Position numbers and translations under genes: made by a program
Origin: Harmonia axyridis
Taxonomy: Eukaryota; Arthropoda; Insecta; Coleoptera; Coccinellidae
NCBI RefSeq assembly: GCF_914767665.1
Contig: NC_059508.1
Location: 22,976,001 to 23,040,000, forward strand
Length of the DNA: 64,000 nt
Direction of reading: 5' to 3'
Notes under the pieces: generated by a model
Told to the model about the DNA's origin: nothing
The model's database searches: none
What the model saw: only the letters and a program-made list of their open reading frames with translations
Shown here: positions 1 through 13,302 of the stretch, in pieces
Layout: every line of letters begins with the position of its first letter
Position numbering within the stretch: the stretch's first letter is position 1

Positions 1-3000
1 TGGTAATGTCAATTGCCGCTGTAACCACAAATGCACGACTGACTTCTGTTGTTGATTTCATTCGTTTGTTATTTCCTTCAATGTTTCTCATTCTAACACT
101 TTTCATCGTATTGCACAGGGACGAAAGCTTGACACGTGTCTAAGAAAACCACTTTTGTATGAGGGACTGTTCTTATTCCCTTCTTTTTGTTCAATCAACA
201 ATTATCCAAGTAAGCCATTCCACATTGTTGATTTTCTTGGACTCGGATGTCAGGCCGGTAGCTATAATCTCCCACGTGGTAAGGTCAATTGCTGCTGTAA
301 CCACAAATGCACGACTGACTTCTGTTGTTGATTTCATTTGTTTGTTATTTCCTTCAATATTTCTCATTCTAACACTTTTCATCGTATTGCACAGGGACGA
401 AAGTTTGAAACACGTGTCTAAGGAAACCACTTTGGTATAAGGAACTGTTCTTATTCCCTTCTTTTTGTTTAATGAACAATTATCCAAGTAAGCCGTTCCA
501 CATTGTTGATTTTCTTGGGCTCGGATGTCACGCAGGTAGCTATTATCTCCCACGTGGTAAGGTCAATTGCTGCTGTAACCACGAATGCACGACTGACTTC
601 TGTTGTTGATTTCATTCGTTTGTTATTTTCTTCAATGTTTCTCATTCTAACACTTTTCATCGTATTGCACAGTGACGAAAGCTTGACACACGTGTCTGAG
701 AAAACCACTTTGGTATGAGGGACTGTTCTTATTCCTTTTTTTTTGTTTAATCAACAATTATCCAAGTAAGCCATTCCACATTGTTGATTTTCTTGAACTC
801 GGATGACACGCAGGTAGCTATAATCTCCCACGTGGTAAGGTCAATTGCTGCTGTAACCACAAATGCACGACTGACTTCTGTTGTTGATTTCATTTGTTTG
901 TTATTTCCTTCTATGTTTCTCATTCTAACACTTTTCATCGTATTGCACAGGGACGAAAGCTTGACACGCGTGTCTAAAGAAACCACTTTTTTTTGTTTAA
1001 TCAACAATTATCCAAGTAGGCCATTCCAAATCGTTGATTTTCTTGGACTCGGATGTCACGCAGGTAGCTATAATCTCCCACGTGGTAAGGTCAATTGCTG
1101 CTGTAACCACAAATGCACGACTGACTTCTAATGTTGATTTCATTCGTTTGTTATTTTCTTCAATGTTTCTCATTCTAACACTTTTCATCGTATTGCACAG
1201 GGACGAAAGCTTGACACGCGTGTCTTAGGAAACCACTTTGATATAAGGGACTGTTCTTATTCTCTTTTTTTTGTTTGATCAACAATTATCCAAGTGGGCC
1301 ATTCCACATTGTTGATTTTCTTGGACTCGGATGTCACGCAGGTAGCTATCATCTGCCACGTGGTAAGGTCAATTGCTGCTGTAACCACAAATGCACGACT
1401 GACTTCTGTTGTTGATTTCATTCGTTTGTTATTTTCTTCAATATTTCTCATTCTAACACTTTTTTCATCGTATTGCACAGGGACGAAAGCTTGACACGCG
1501 TGTCTAAGGAAACCACTTTGGTATAAGGGACTGTTCTTATTCCCTTCTTTTTGTTTAATGAACAATTATCCGAATAAGCCATTCCACATTGTTGATTTTC
1601 TTGGACTCGGATGTCACGCAGGTAGCTAGAATCTCCCACATGGTAATGTCAATTGCTGCTGTAACCACAAATGCACGACTGACTTCTGTTGTTGATTTCA
1701 TTTGTTTGTTTTTTCCTTCTATGTTTCTCATTCTTACACTTTTCATCGTATTGCACAGGGACGAAAGCTTGACACACTTGTCTATGGAAACCACATTCGT
1801 ATAAGGGACTGTTCTTACTTCATTCTTTCTGTATAATGATCAATTATCCAAATAAGTCATTCCACATTGTTGATTTTCTTGGACTCGGATGTCACGCAGG
1901 TAGCTATAATCTCCCACGTGGTAAGGTCAATTAATGCTGAAACCACAAATGCACGACTGACTTCTGTTGTTGATTTAATTTGTTTGTTATTTCCTTCTAT
2001 GTTTCTCATTCTAACACTTTTCATCGTATCGCACAGGGACGAAAGCTTGACACACGTGTCTAAGGAAACCACTTTGGTATAAGGGACTGTTCTTATTTTT
2101 TTCTTGTTTAATCAACAATTATCCAAGTAGGCCATTCCACATTGTTGATTTTCTTGGACTCGGATGTCACGCAGGTAGCTATAATCTCCCACGTGGTAAG
2201 GTCAATTGCTGCTGTAACCACAAATGCACGACTGACTTCTGTTGTTGATTTCATTTGTTTGTTATTTCCTTCTATGTTTCTCATTCTAACACTTTTCATC
2301 GTATTGCACAGGGACGAAAGCTTGACACGCGTGTCTAAGGAAACCACTTTGGTATAAGGGACTGTTCTTATTCCCTTCGTTTTGTTCAATCAACAATTAT
2401 CCAAGTAAGCCATTCCACATTGTTGATTTTCTAGGACACGAATGTCACGCAGGTAGCTATAATCTCCCACGTGGTAAGGTCAATTGCTGCTGTAACCACA
2501 AATGCACGACTGACTTCTGTTGTTGATTTAATTTGTTTGTTATTTCCTTCTATGTTTCTCATTCTAACACTTTTCATCGTATTGCACAGGGACGAAAGCT
2601 TGACACGCGTGTCTAAGGAAACCACTTTGGTATAAGGGACTGTTCTTATTCCCTTCTTTTTGTTTAATGAACAATTATCCAAGTAGGCCATTCCACATTG
2701 TTGATTTTCTTGGACTCGGATGTCACGCAGGTAGCTATAATCTCCCACGTGGTAAGGTCAATTGCTGCTGTGACCACAAATGCACGACTGACTTCTAATA
2801 ATGATTTCATTCGTTTGTTATTTTCTTCAATGTTTCTCATTCTAACACTTTTCATCGTATTGCACAGGGACGAAAGCTTGTCACGCGTGTCTTAGGAAAC
2901 CACTTTGGTATAAGGGACTGTTCTTATTCCCTTTTTTTTGTTTGATCAACAATTATCCAAGTGGGCCATTCCACATTGTTGATTTTCTTGGACTCGGATG

Positions 3001-3307
3001 TCACGCAGGTAGCTATCATCTCCCACGTGGTAAGGTCAATTGCTGCTGTAACCACAAATGCACGACTGACTTCTGTTGTTGATTTCATTCGTTTGTTATT
3101 TTCTTCAATGTTTCTCATTCTAACACTTTTTTCATCGTATTGCACAGGGACGAAAGCTTGACACGCGTGTCTAAGGAAACCACTTTGGTATAAGGGACTG
3201 TTCTCATTCCCTTCTTTTTGTTTAATGAACAATTATCCGAATAAGCCATTCCACATTGTTGATTTTCTTGGACTCGGATGTCACGCAGGTAGCTAGAATC
3301 TCCCACG
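1..3307 (+). repeat. A1 higher-order repeat, copy I
   Basis: Positions 1-1800 recur almost exactly 3307 bp downstream. Variant monomers keep the same order: the 25-bp-deleted monomer, the one with TTGTTTTTTCCTTC, the one with GTCAATTAATGCTG. Relative to copy II it lacks one monomer near 1860-2100. Confidence 0.85.
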
Positions 3308-6300
3308 TGGTAATGTCAATTGCCGCTGTAACCACAAATGCACGACTGACTTCTGTTGTTGATTTCATTCGTTTGTTATTTCCTTCAATGTTTCTCATTC
3401 TAACACTTTTCATCGTATTGCACAGGGACGAAAGCTTGACACGTGTCTAAGAAAACCACTTTTGTATGAGGGACTGTTCTTATTCCCTTCTTTTTGTTCA
3501 ATCAACAATTATCCAAGTAAGCCATTCCACATTGTTGATTTTCTTGGACTCGGATGTCAGGCCGGTAGCTATAATCTCCCACGTGGTAAGGTCAATTGCT
3601 GCTGTAACCACAAATGCACGACTGACTTCTGTTGTTGATTTCATTTGTTTGTTATTTCCTTCAATATTTCTCATTCTAACACTTTTCATCGTATTGCACA
3701 GGGACGAAAGTTTGAAACACGTGTCTAAGGAAACCACTTTGGTATAAGGAACTGTTCTTATTCCCTTCTTTTTGTTTAATGAACAATTATCCAAGTAAGC
3801 CGTTCCACATTGTTGATTTTCTTGGGCTCGGATGTCACGCAGGTAGCTATTATCTCCCACGTGGTAAGGTCAATTGCTGCTGTAACCACGAATGCACGAC
3901 TGACTTCTGTTGTTGATTTCATTCGTTTGTTATTTTCTTCAATGTTTCTCATTCTAACACTTTTCATCGTATTGCACAGTGACGAAAGCTTGACACACGT
4001 GTCTGAGAAAACCACTTTGGTATGAGGGACTGTTCTTATTCCCTTTTTTTTGTTTAATCAACAATTATCCAAGTAAGCCATTCCACATTGTTGATTTTCT
4101 TGAACTCGGATGACACGCAGGTAGCTATAATCTCCCACGTGGTAAGGTCAATTGCTGCTGTACCCACAAATGCACGACTGACTTCTGTTGTTGATTTCAT
4201 TTGTTTGTTATTTCCTTCTATGTTTCTCATTCTAACACTTTTCATCGTATTGCACAGGGACGAAAGCTTGACACGCGTGTCTAAAGAAACCACTTTTTTT
4301 TGTTTAATCAACAATTATCCAAGTAGGCCATTCCAAATCGTTGATTTTCTTGGACTCGGATGTCACGCAGGTAGCTATAATCTCCCACGTGGTAAGGTCA
4401 ATTGCTGCTGTAACCACAAATGCACGACTGACTTCTAATGTTGATTTCATTCGTTTGTTATTTTCTTCAATGTTTCTCATTCTAACACTTTTCATCGTAT
4501 TGCACAGGGACGAAAGCTTGACACGCGTGTCTTAGGAAACCACTTTGATATAAGGGACTGTTCTTATTCTCTTTTTTTTGTTTGATCAACAATTATCCAA
4601 GTGGGCCATTCCACATTGTTGATTTTCTTGGACTCGGATGTCACGCAGGTAGCTATCATCTGCCACGTGGTAAGGTCAATTGCTGCTGTAACCACAAATG
4701 CACGACTGACTTCTGTTGTTGATTTCATTCGTTTGTTATTTTCTTCAATATTTCTCATTCTAACACTTTTTTCATCGTATTGCACAGGGACGAAAGCTTG
4801 ACACGCGTGTCTAAGGAAACCACTTTGGTATAAGGGACTGTTCTTATTCCCTTCTTTTTGTTTAATGAACAATTATCCGAATAAGCCATTCCACATTGTT
4901 GATTTTCTTGGACTCGGATGTCACGCAGGTAGCTAGAATCTCCCACATGGTAATGTCAATTGCTGCTGTAACCACAAATGCACGACTGACTTCTGTTGTT
5001 GATTTCATTTGTTTGTTTTTTCCTTCTATGTTTCTCATTCTTACACTTTTCATCGTATTGCACAGGGACGAAAGCTTGACACACTTGTCTATGGAAACCA
5101 CATTCGTATAAGGGACTGTTCTTACTTCATTCTTTCTGTATAATGATCAATTATCCAAATAAGTCATTCCACATTGTTGATTTTCTTGGACTCGGATGTC
5201 ACGCAGGTAGCTATAATCTCCCACGTGGTAAGGTCAATTAATGCTGAAACCACAAATGCACGACTGACTTCTGTTGTTGATTTCATTTGTTTGTTATTTC
5301 CTTCAATGTTTCTCATTCTAACACTTTTCATCGTATTGCACAGGGACGAAAGCTTGACACACGTGTCTAAGAAAACCACTTTGGTATGAGGGACTGTTCT
5401 TATTCCCTTCTTTTTGTTCAATCAACAATTATCCAAGTAAGCCATTCCACATTGTTGATTTTCTTGGACTCGGATGTCACGCAGGTAGCTATAAGCTCCC
5501 ACGTGGTAAGGTCAATTGCTGCTGTAACCACAAATGCACGACTGACTTCTGTTGTTGATTTAATTTGTTTGTTATTTCCTTCTATGTTTCTCATTCTAAC
5601 ACTTTTCATCGTATCGCACAGGGACGAAAGCTTGACACACGTGTCTAAGGAAACCACTTTGGTATAAGGGACTGTTCTTATTTTTTTTTTGTTTAATCAA
5701 CAATTATCCAAGTAGGCCATTCCACATTGTTGATTTTCTTGGACTCGGATGTCACGCAGGTAGCTATAATCTCCCACGTGGTAAGGTCAATTGCTGCTGT
5801 AACCACAAATGCACGACTGACTTCTGTTGTTGATTTCATTTGTTTGTTATTTCCTTCTATGTTTCTCATTCTAACACTTTTCATCGTATTGCACAGGGAC
5901 GAAAGCTTGACACGCGTGTCTAAGGAAACCACTTTGGTATAAGGGACTGTTCTTATTCCCTTCGTTTTGTTCAATCAACAATTATCCAAGTAAGCCATTC
6001 CACATTGTTGATTTTCGAGGACACGAATGTCACGCAGGTAGCTATAATCTCCCACGTGGTAAGGTCAATTGCTGCTGTAACCACAAATGCACGACTGACT
6101 TCTGTTGTTGATTTAATTTGTTTGTTATTTCCTTCTATGTTTCTCATTCTAACACTTTTCATCGTATTGCACAGGGACGAAAGCTTGACACGCGTGTCTA
6201 AGGAAACCACTTTGGTATAAGGGACTGTTCTTATTCCCTTCGTTTTGTTTAATGAACAATTATCCAAGTAGGCCATTCCACATTGTTGATTTTCTTGGAC

Positions 6301-6892
6301 TCGGATGTCACGCAGGTAGCTATAATCTCCCACGTGGTAAGGTCAATTGCTGCTGTGACCACAAATGCACGACTGACTTCTAATAATGATTTCATTCGTT
6401 TGTTATTTTCTTCAATGTTTCTCATTCTAACACTTTTCATCGTATTGCACAGGGACGAAAGCTTGTCACGCGTGTCTTAGGAAACCACTTTGGTATAAGG
6501 GACTGTTCTTATTCCCTTTTTTTTGTTTGATCAACAATTATCCAAGTGGGCCATTCCACATTGTTGATTTTCTTGGACTCGGATGTCACGCAGGTAGCTA
6601 TCATCTCCCACGTGGTAAGGTCAATTGCTGCTGTAACCACAAATGCACGACTGACTTCTGTTGTTGATTTCATTCGTTTGTTATTTTCTTCAATGTTTCT
6701 CATTCTAACACTTTTTTCATCGTATTGCACAGGGACGAAAGCTTGACACGCGTGTCTAAGGAAACCACTTTGGTATAAGGGACTGTTCTCATTCCCTTCT
6801 TTTTGTTTAATGAACAATTATCCGAATAAGCCATTCCACATTGTTGATTTTCTTGGACTCGGATGTCACGCAGGTAGCTAGAATCTCCCACG
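3308..6892 (+). repeat. A1 higher-order repeat, copy II
   Basis: Starts with TGGTAATGTCAATTGCCGC exactly as position 1 does. It contains the same succession of variant monomers plus one additional monomer (about 5164-5440), making it about 3585 bp. Confidence 0.85.
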
Positions 6893-9837
6893 TGGTAATG
6901 TCAATTGCCGCTGTAACCACAAATGCACGACTGACTTCTGTTGTTGATTTCATTCGTTTGTTATTTCCTTCAATGTTTCTCATTCTAACACTTTTCATCG
7001 TATTGCACAGAGACGAAAGCTTGACACGTGTCTAAGAAAACCACTTTTGTATGAGGGACTGTTCTTATTCCCTTCTTTTTGTTCAATCAACAATTATCCA
7101 AGTAAGCCATTCCACATTGTTGATTTTCTTGGACTCGGATGTCACGCCGGTAGCTATAATCTCCCACGTGGTAAGGTCAATTGCTGCTGTACCCACAAAT
7201 GCACGACTGACTTCTGTTGTTGATTTCATTTGTTTGTTATTTCCTTCTATGTTTCTCATTCTAACACTTTTCATCGTATTGCACAGGGACGAAAGCTTGA
7301 CACGCGTGTCTAAGGAAACCACTTTTTTTTGTTTAATCAACAATTATCCAAGTAGGCCATTCCAAATTGTTGATTTTCTTGGACTCGGATGTCACGCAGG
7401 TAGCTATAATCTCCCACGTGGTAAGGTCAATTGCTGCTGTAACCACAAATGCACGACTGACTTCTAATGTTGATTTCATTCGTTTGTTATTTTCTTCAAT
7501 GTTTCTCATTCTAACACTTTTCATCGTATTGCACAGGGACGAAAGCTTGACACGCGTGTCTTAGGAAACCACTTTGGTATAAGGGACTGTTCTTATTCCC
7601 TTTTTTTTGTTTGATCAACAATTATCCAAGTGGGCCATTCCACATTGTTGATTTTCTTGGACTCGGATGACACGCAGGTAGCTATAATCTCCCACGTGGT
7701 AAGGTCAATTGCTGCTGTACCCACAAATGCACGACTGACTTCTGTTGTTGATTTCATTTGTTTGTTATTTCCTTCTATGTTTCTCATTCTAACACTTTTC
7801 ATCGTATTGCACAGGGACGAAAGCTTGACACGCGTGTCTAAGGAAACCACTTTTTTTTGTTTAATCAACAATTATCCAAGTAGGCCATTCCACATTGTTG
7901 ATTTTCTTGGACTCGGATGTCACGCAGGTAGCTACAATCTCCCACGTGGTAAGGTCAATTGCTGCTGTAACCACAAATGCACGACTGACTTCTGTTGTTG
8001 ATTTCATTCGTTTGTTATTTTCTTCAATGTTTCTCATTCTAACACTTTTTTCATCGTATTGCACAGGGACGAAAGCTTGACACGCGTGTCTAAGGAAACC
8101 ACTTTGGTATAAGGGACTGTTCTTATTCCCTTCTTTTTGTTTAATGAACAATTATCCGAATAAGCCATTCCACATTGTTGATTTTCTTGGACTCGGATGT
8201 CACGCAGGTAGCTAGAATCTCCCACGTGGTAATGTCAATTGCTATTGTAACCACAAATGCACGACTGACTTCTGTTGTTGATTTCATTTGTTTGTTTTTT
8301 CCTTCTATGTTTCTCATTCTTACACTTTTCATCGTATTGCACAGGGACGAAAGCTTGACACACGTGTCTATGGAAACCACATTCGTATAAGGGACTGTTC
8401 TTACTTCATTCTTTCTGTATAATGATCAATTATCCAAGTAAGTCATTCCACATTGTTGATTTTCTTGGACTCGGATGTCACGCAGGTAGCTATAATCTCC
8501 CACGTGGTAAGGTCAATTAATGCTGAAACCACAAATGCACGACTGACTTCTGTTGTTGATTTCATTTGTTTGTTATTTCCTTCTATGTTTCTCATTCTAA
8601 CACTTTTCATCGTATTGCACAGGGACGAAAGCTTGACACACGTGTCTAAGAAAACCACTTTGGTATGAGGGACTGTTCTTATTCCCTTCTTTTTGTTCAA
8701 TCAACAATTATCCAAGTAAGCCATTCCACATTGTTGATTTTCTTGAACTCGGATGTCACGCAGGTAGCTATAAGCTCCCACGTGGTAAGGTCAATTGCTG
8801 CTGTAACCACAAATGCACGACTGACTTCTGTTGTTGATTTCATTTGTTTGTTATTTCCTTCTATGTTTCTCATTCTAACACTTTTCATCGTATCGCACAG
8901 GGACGAAAGCTTGACACACGTGTCTGAGGAAACCACTTTGGTATAAGGGACTGTTCTTATTTTTTTTTTGTTTAATCAACAATTATCCAAGTAGGCCATT
9001 CCACATTGTTGATTTTCTTGGACTCGGATGTCACGCAGGTAGCTATAATCTCCCACGTGGTAAGGTCAATTGCTGCTGTAACCACAAATGCACGACTGAC
9101 TTCTGTTGTTGATTTCATTTGTTTGTTATTTCCTTCTATGTTTCTCATTCTAACACTTTTCATCGTATTGCACAGGGACGAAAGCTTGACACGCGTGTCT
9201 AAGGAAACCACTTTGGTATAAGGGACTGTTCTTATTCACTTCGTTTTGTTCAATCAAAAATTATCCATGTAAGCCATTCCACATTGTTGATTTTCTTGGA
9301 CACGAATGTCACGCAGGTAGCTATAATCTCCCACGTGGTAAGGTCAATCGCTGCTGTAACCACAAATGCACGACTGACTTCTGTTGTTGATTTCATTTGT
9401 TTGTTATTTCCTTCTATGTTTCTCATTCTAACACTTTTCATCGTATTGCACAGGGACGAAAGCTTGACACGTGTGTCTAAGGAAACCACTTTGGTATAAG
9501 GGACTGTTCTTATTCCCTTCGTTTTGTTTAATGAACAATTATCCAAGTAAGCCATTCCACATTGTTGATTTTTTTGGACTCGGATGTCACGCAGGTAGCT
9601 ATAATCTCCCACGTGGTAAGGTCAATTGCTGCTGTAACCACAAATGCACGACTGACTTCTGTTGTTGATTTCATTTGTTTGTTTTTTCCTTCTATGTTTC
9701 TCATTTCAACACTTTTCATCGTATTGCACAGGAACGAAAGCTTGACACAGGTGTCTAAGGAAACCACTTTGGTATAAGGGACTGTTCTTATTCCCTTTTT
9801 TCTGTATAATGATCAATTATCCAAGTAAGCCATTCCA
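6893..9837 (+). repeat. A1 higher-order repeat, copy III (rearranged)
   Basis: Starts again with TGGTAATGTCAATTGCCGC. The region from about 8140 matches copy II at an offset of 3279 bp. The first part is reshuffled, with the 25-bp-deleted monomer present twice, suggesting unequal exchange inside the higher-order unit. It ends at the inversion near 9838. Confidence 0.75.
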
Positions 9838-9943
9838 AATTGACCTTACCACGTTAAAGATTATAGCTACCTGCGTGTCATCCGAGTCCAAGAAAATCAA
9901 TAATGTGGAATGGCTTACTTGGATAATTGATCATCATACAGAA
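9803..9943. repeat. Satellite inversion junction (F to R) with fold-back arms
   Basis: The F array stops after CCAAGTAAGCCATTCCA (ending 9837). The next recognisable satellite, TGACCTTACCACGTTA from about 9841, is in R orientation. The arms 9803-9837 and about 9906-9943 are inverted copies (ATTATCCAAGTAAGCC against GGCTTACTTGGATAAT) with a spacer of about 68 nt. Shared ATT at the joint suggests microhomology. Confidence 0.85.
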
Positions 9944-9965
9944 AGAAGGAAATAAGAACAGTCCC

Positions 9966-12900
9966 TTATACCAATGTGGTTTCCTTAGACACGTGTGTCA
10001 AGCTTTCGTCCCTGTGCAATACGATGAGAAGTGTTAGAATGAGAAACATTGAAGGAAATAACAAACGAATGAAATCAACAACAGAAGTCAGTCGTGCATT
10101 TGTGGTTACAGCAGCAATTGACCTCACCACGTGGGAGATTATAGCTACCTGCGTGACATCCGAGCCCAAGAAAATCAACAATGTGGAATGGCTTACTTGG
10201 ATAATTGTTCATTAAACAAAAAGAAGGGAATAAGAACAGTCCCTTATATCGAAGTGGTTTCCTTAGACACGCGTGTCAAGCTTTCGTCCCTGTGCAATAC
10301 GATGAAAAGTGTTAGAATGACAAACATTGAAGAAAATAACAAACGAATGAAATCAACAACAGAAGTCAGTCGTGCATTTGTGGTTACAGCAGCAATTGAC
10401 CTCACCACGTGGGAGATTATAGCTACCTGCGAGACATCCGAGTCCAAGAAAATCAACAATGTGGAATGGCCTACTCGGATAATTGTTGATTAAACAAAAA
10501 AAAAGGAAATAAGAACAGTCCTTTATACCAAAGTGGTTTCCTTAGACACGTGTGTCAAGCTTTCATCCCTCAGCAATACGACAAAAAGTGTTAGAGTAAG
10601 AAACATTGAAGGAAATAACAAACGAATGAAATCAACAACAGAAGTCAACCGTCCAGTTTTGGTTACAGCAGCAATTGACCTCACCACGTGGGAGATTATA
10701 GCTACCTGCGTGACATCCGAGTCCAAGAAAATCAACAATGTGGAATTGCTTACTTGGATAATTGTTCATTAAACAAAAAGAAGGGAATAAGAACAGTCCC
10801 TTATACCAAAGTGGTTTCCTTAGACACGCGTGTCAAGCTTTCGTCCCTGTGCAATACGATGAAAAGTGTTAGAATGAGAATCATTGAAGAAAATAACAAA
10901 CGAATGAAATCAACAACAGAAGTCAGTCGTGCATTTGTGGTTACAGCAGCAATTGACCTCACCACGTGGGAGATTATAGCTACCTGCGTGACATCTGAGT
11001 CCAAGAAAATCAACAATGTGGAATGGCTTACTTGGATAATTGTTCATTAAACAAAAAGAAGGGAATAAGAACAGTCCCTTATACCAAAGTGGTTTCCTTA
11101 GACACGCGTGTCAAGCTTTCGTCCCTGTGCAATACGATGAAAAGTGTTAGAATGAGAATCATTGAAGAAAATAACAAACGAATGAAATCAACAACAGAAG
11201 TCAGTCGTGCATTCGTGGTTACAGCAGCAATTGACCTTACCACGTGGGAGATTACAGCTACCTGCGTGACATCCGAGCCCAAGAAAATCAACAATGTGGA
11301 ACGGCTTACTTGGATAATTGTTCATTAAACAAAAAGAAGGGAATAAGAACAGTCCCTTATACCAAAGTGGTTTCCTTAGACACGCGTGTCATGCTTTCGT
11401 CCCTGTGCAATACGATGAAAAGTGTTAGAATGAGAAACATCAAAGGAAATAACAAACAAATGAAATCAACAACAGAAGTCAGTCGTGCATTTGTGGTTAC
11501 AGCAGCAATTGACCTTACCACGTGGGAGATTATAGCTACCGGCGTGATATCCGAGTCCAAGAAAATCAACAATGTGGAATTGCTTACTTGGATAATTGTT
11601 CATTAAACAAAAAGAAGGATATAAGAACAGTCCCTTATACCAAAGTGGTTTCCCTAGACACGTGTGTCAAGCTTTCGTCCCTGTGCAATACGATGAGAAG
11701 TGTTAGAATGAGAAACATTGAAGGAAATAACAAACGAATGAAATCAACAACAGAAGTCAGTCGTGCATTTGTGGTTACAGCAGCAATTGACCTCACCACG
11801 TGGGAGATTATAGCTACCTGCGTGACATCCGAGCCCAAGAAAATCAACAATGTGGAATGGCTTACTTGGATAATTGTTCATTAAACAAAAAGAAGGGAAT
11901 AAGAACAGTCCCTTATATCGAAGTGGTTTCCTTAGACACGCGTGTCAAGCTTTCGTCCCTGTGCAATACGATGAAAAGTGTTAGAATGACAAACATTGAA
12001 GAAAATAACAAACGAATGAAATCAACAACAGAAGTCAGTCGTGCATTTGTGGTTACAGCAGCAATTGACCTCACCACGTGGGAGATTATAGCTACCTGCG
12101 AGACATCCGAGTCCAAGAAAATCAACAATGTGGAATGGCCTACTCGGATAATTGTTGATTAAACAAAAAAAAGGAAATAAGAACAGTCCTTTATACCAAA
12201 GTGGTTTCCTTAGACACGTGTGTCAAGCTTTCATCCCTCAGCAATACGACAAAAAGTGTTAGAGTAAGAAACATTGAAGGAAATAACAAACGAATGAAAT
12301 CAACAACAGAAGTCAGCCGTCCAGTTTTGGTTACAGCAGCAATTGACCTCACCACGTGGGAGATAATAGCTACCTGCGTGACATCCGAGTCCAAGAAAAT
12401 CAACAATGTGGAATTGCTTACTTGGATAATTGTTCATTAAACAAAAAGAAGGGAATAAGAACAGTCCCTTATACCAAAGTGGTTTCCTTAGACACGCGTG
12501 TCAAGCTTTCGTCCCTGTGCAATACGATGAAAAGTGTTAGAATGAGAATCATTGAAGAAAATAACAAACGAATGAAATCAACAACAGAAGTCAGTCGTGC
12601 ATTTGTGGTTACAGCAGCAATTGACCTCACCACGTGGGAGATTATAGCTACCTGCGTGACATCCGAGTCCAAGAAAATCAACAATGTGGAATGGCTTACT
12701 TGGATAATTGTTCATTAAACAAAAAGAAGGGAATAAGAACAGTCCCTTATACCAAAGTGGTTTCCTTAGACACGCGTGTCAAGCTTTCGTCCCTGTGCAA
12801 TACGATGAAAAGTGTTAGAATGAGAATCATTGAAGAAAATAACAAACGAATGAAATCAACAACAGAAGTCAGTCGTGCATTCGTGGTTACAGCAGCAATT

Positions 12901-13302
12901 GACCTTACCACGTGGGAGATTACAGCTACCTGCGTGACATCCGAGCCCAAGAAAATCAACAATGTGGAACGGCTTACTTGGATAATTGTTCATTAAACAA
13001 AAAGAAGGGAATAAGAACAGTCCCTTATACCAAAGTGGTTTCCTTAGACACGCGTGTCATGCTTTCGTCCCTGTGCAATACGATGAAAAGTGTTAGAATG
13101 AGAAACATTAAAGGAAATAACAAACAAATGAAATCAACAACAGAAGTCAGTCGTGCATTTGTGGTTACAGCAGCAATTGACCTTACCACGTGGGAGATTA
13201 TAGCTACCGGCGTGATATCCGAGTCCAAGAAAATCAACAATGTGGAATTGCTTACTTGGATAATTGTTCATTAAACAAAAAGAAGGAAATAAGAACAGTC
13301 CC
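9966..13302 (-). repeat. A2 six-monomer higher-order repeat, two copies (~1668 bp each)
   Basis: Six distinguishable monomers at 9966-11634 recur in the same order at 11635-13302. One monomer carries the diagnostic changes CCCTCAGCAATACGACAAAA and GTCCAGTTTTGGTTAC (at about 10560-10660 and 12230-12330). Confidence 0.85.

Larger units (their letters stand above)
1..9837 (+). repeat. Satellite array A1, ~278-bp monomer, F orientation
   Basis: About 36 head-to-tail monomers. Each F monomer reads in order: TTGTTGATTTTCTTGG, GGATGTCACGCAGGTAGC, the palindrome CCACGTGG, GCACGACTGACTTCTG, CATCGTATTGCACAGGGACG, the near-palindrome GACACGCGTGTC, and a T-rich stretch before the next monomer. Most monomers are near 278 bp. 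Shorter ones, as near 985-1010, 4290-4320, 7320-7345 and 7850-7865, lack about 25 bp (the GGTATAAGGGACTGTTCTTA segment). Short reading frames open on both strands repeat once per monomer, but 278 is not a multiple of 3, so none runs through; I treat them as by-products. The left end is cut by the window. Confidence 0.95.

Noticed and set aside
191..553. 120-codon satellite frames as genes for a repeated protein family.
   Set aside because: They span 1.3 monomers, overlap on both strands, change frame with the 278-bp period and lack promoters, introns or recognisable domains.
930..985. Satellite motif CAGGGACGAAAGC resembles the 3' half of the hammerhead core (CAGGGACGAAACGC), shared over 11 nt.
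   Set aside because: No CTGATGA with pairing stems lies in the correct position in any monomer on either strand, so the satellite itself is not a hammerhead satellite. Probably coincidence, though a remote common origin cannot be excluded.
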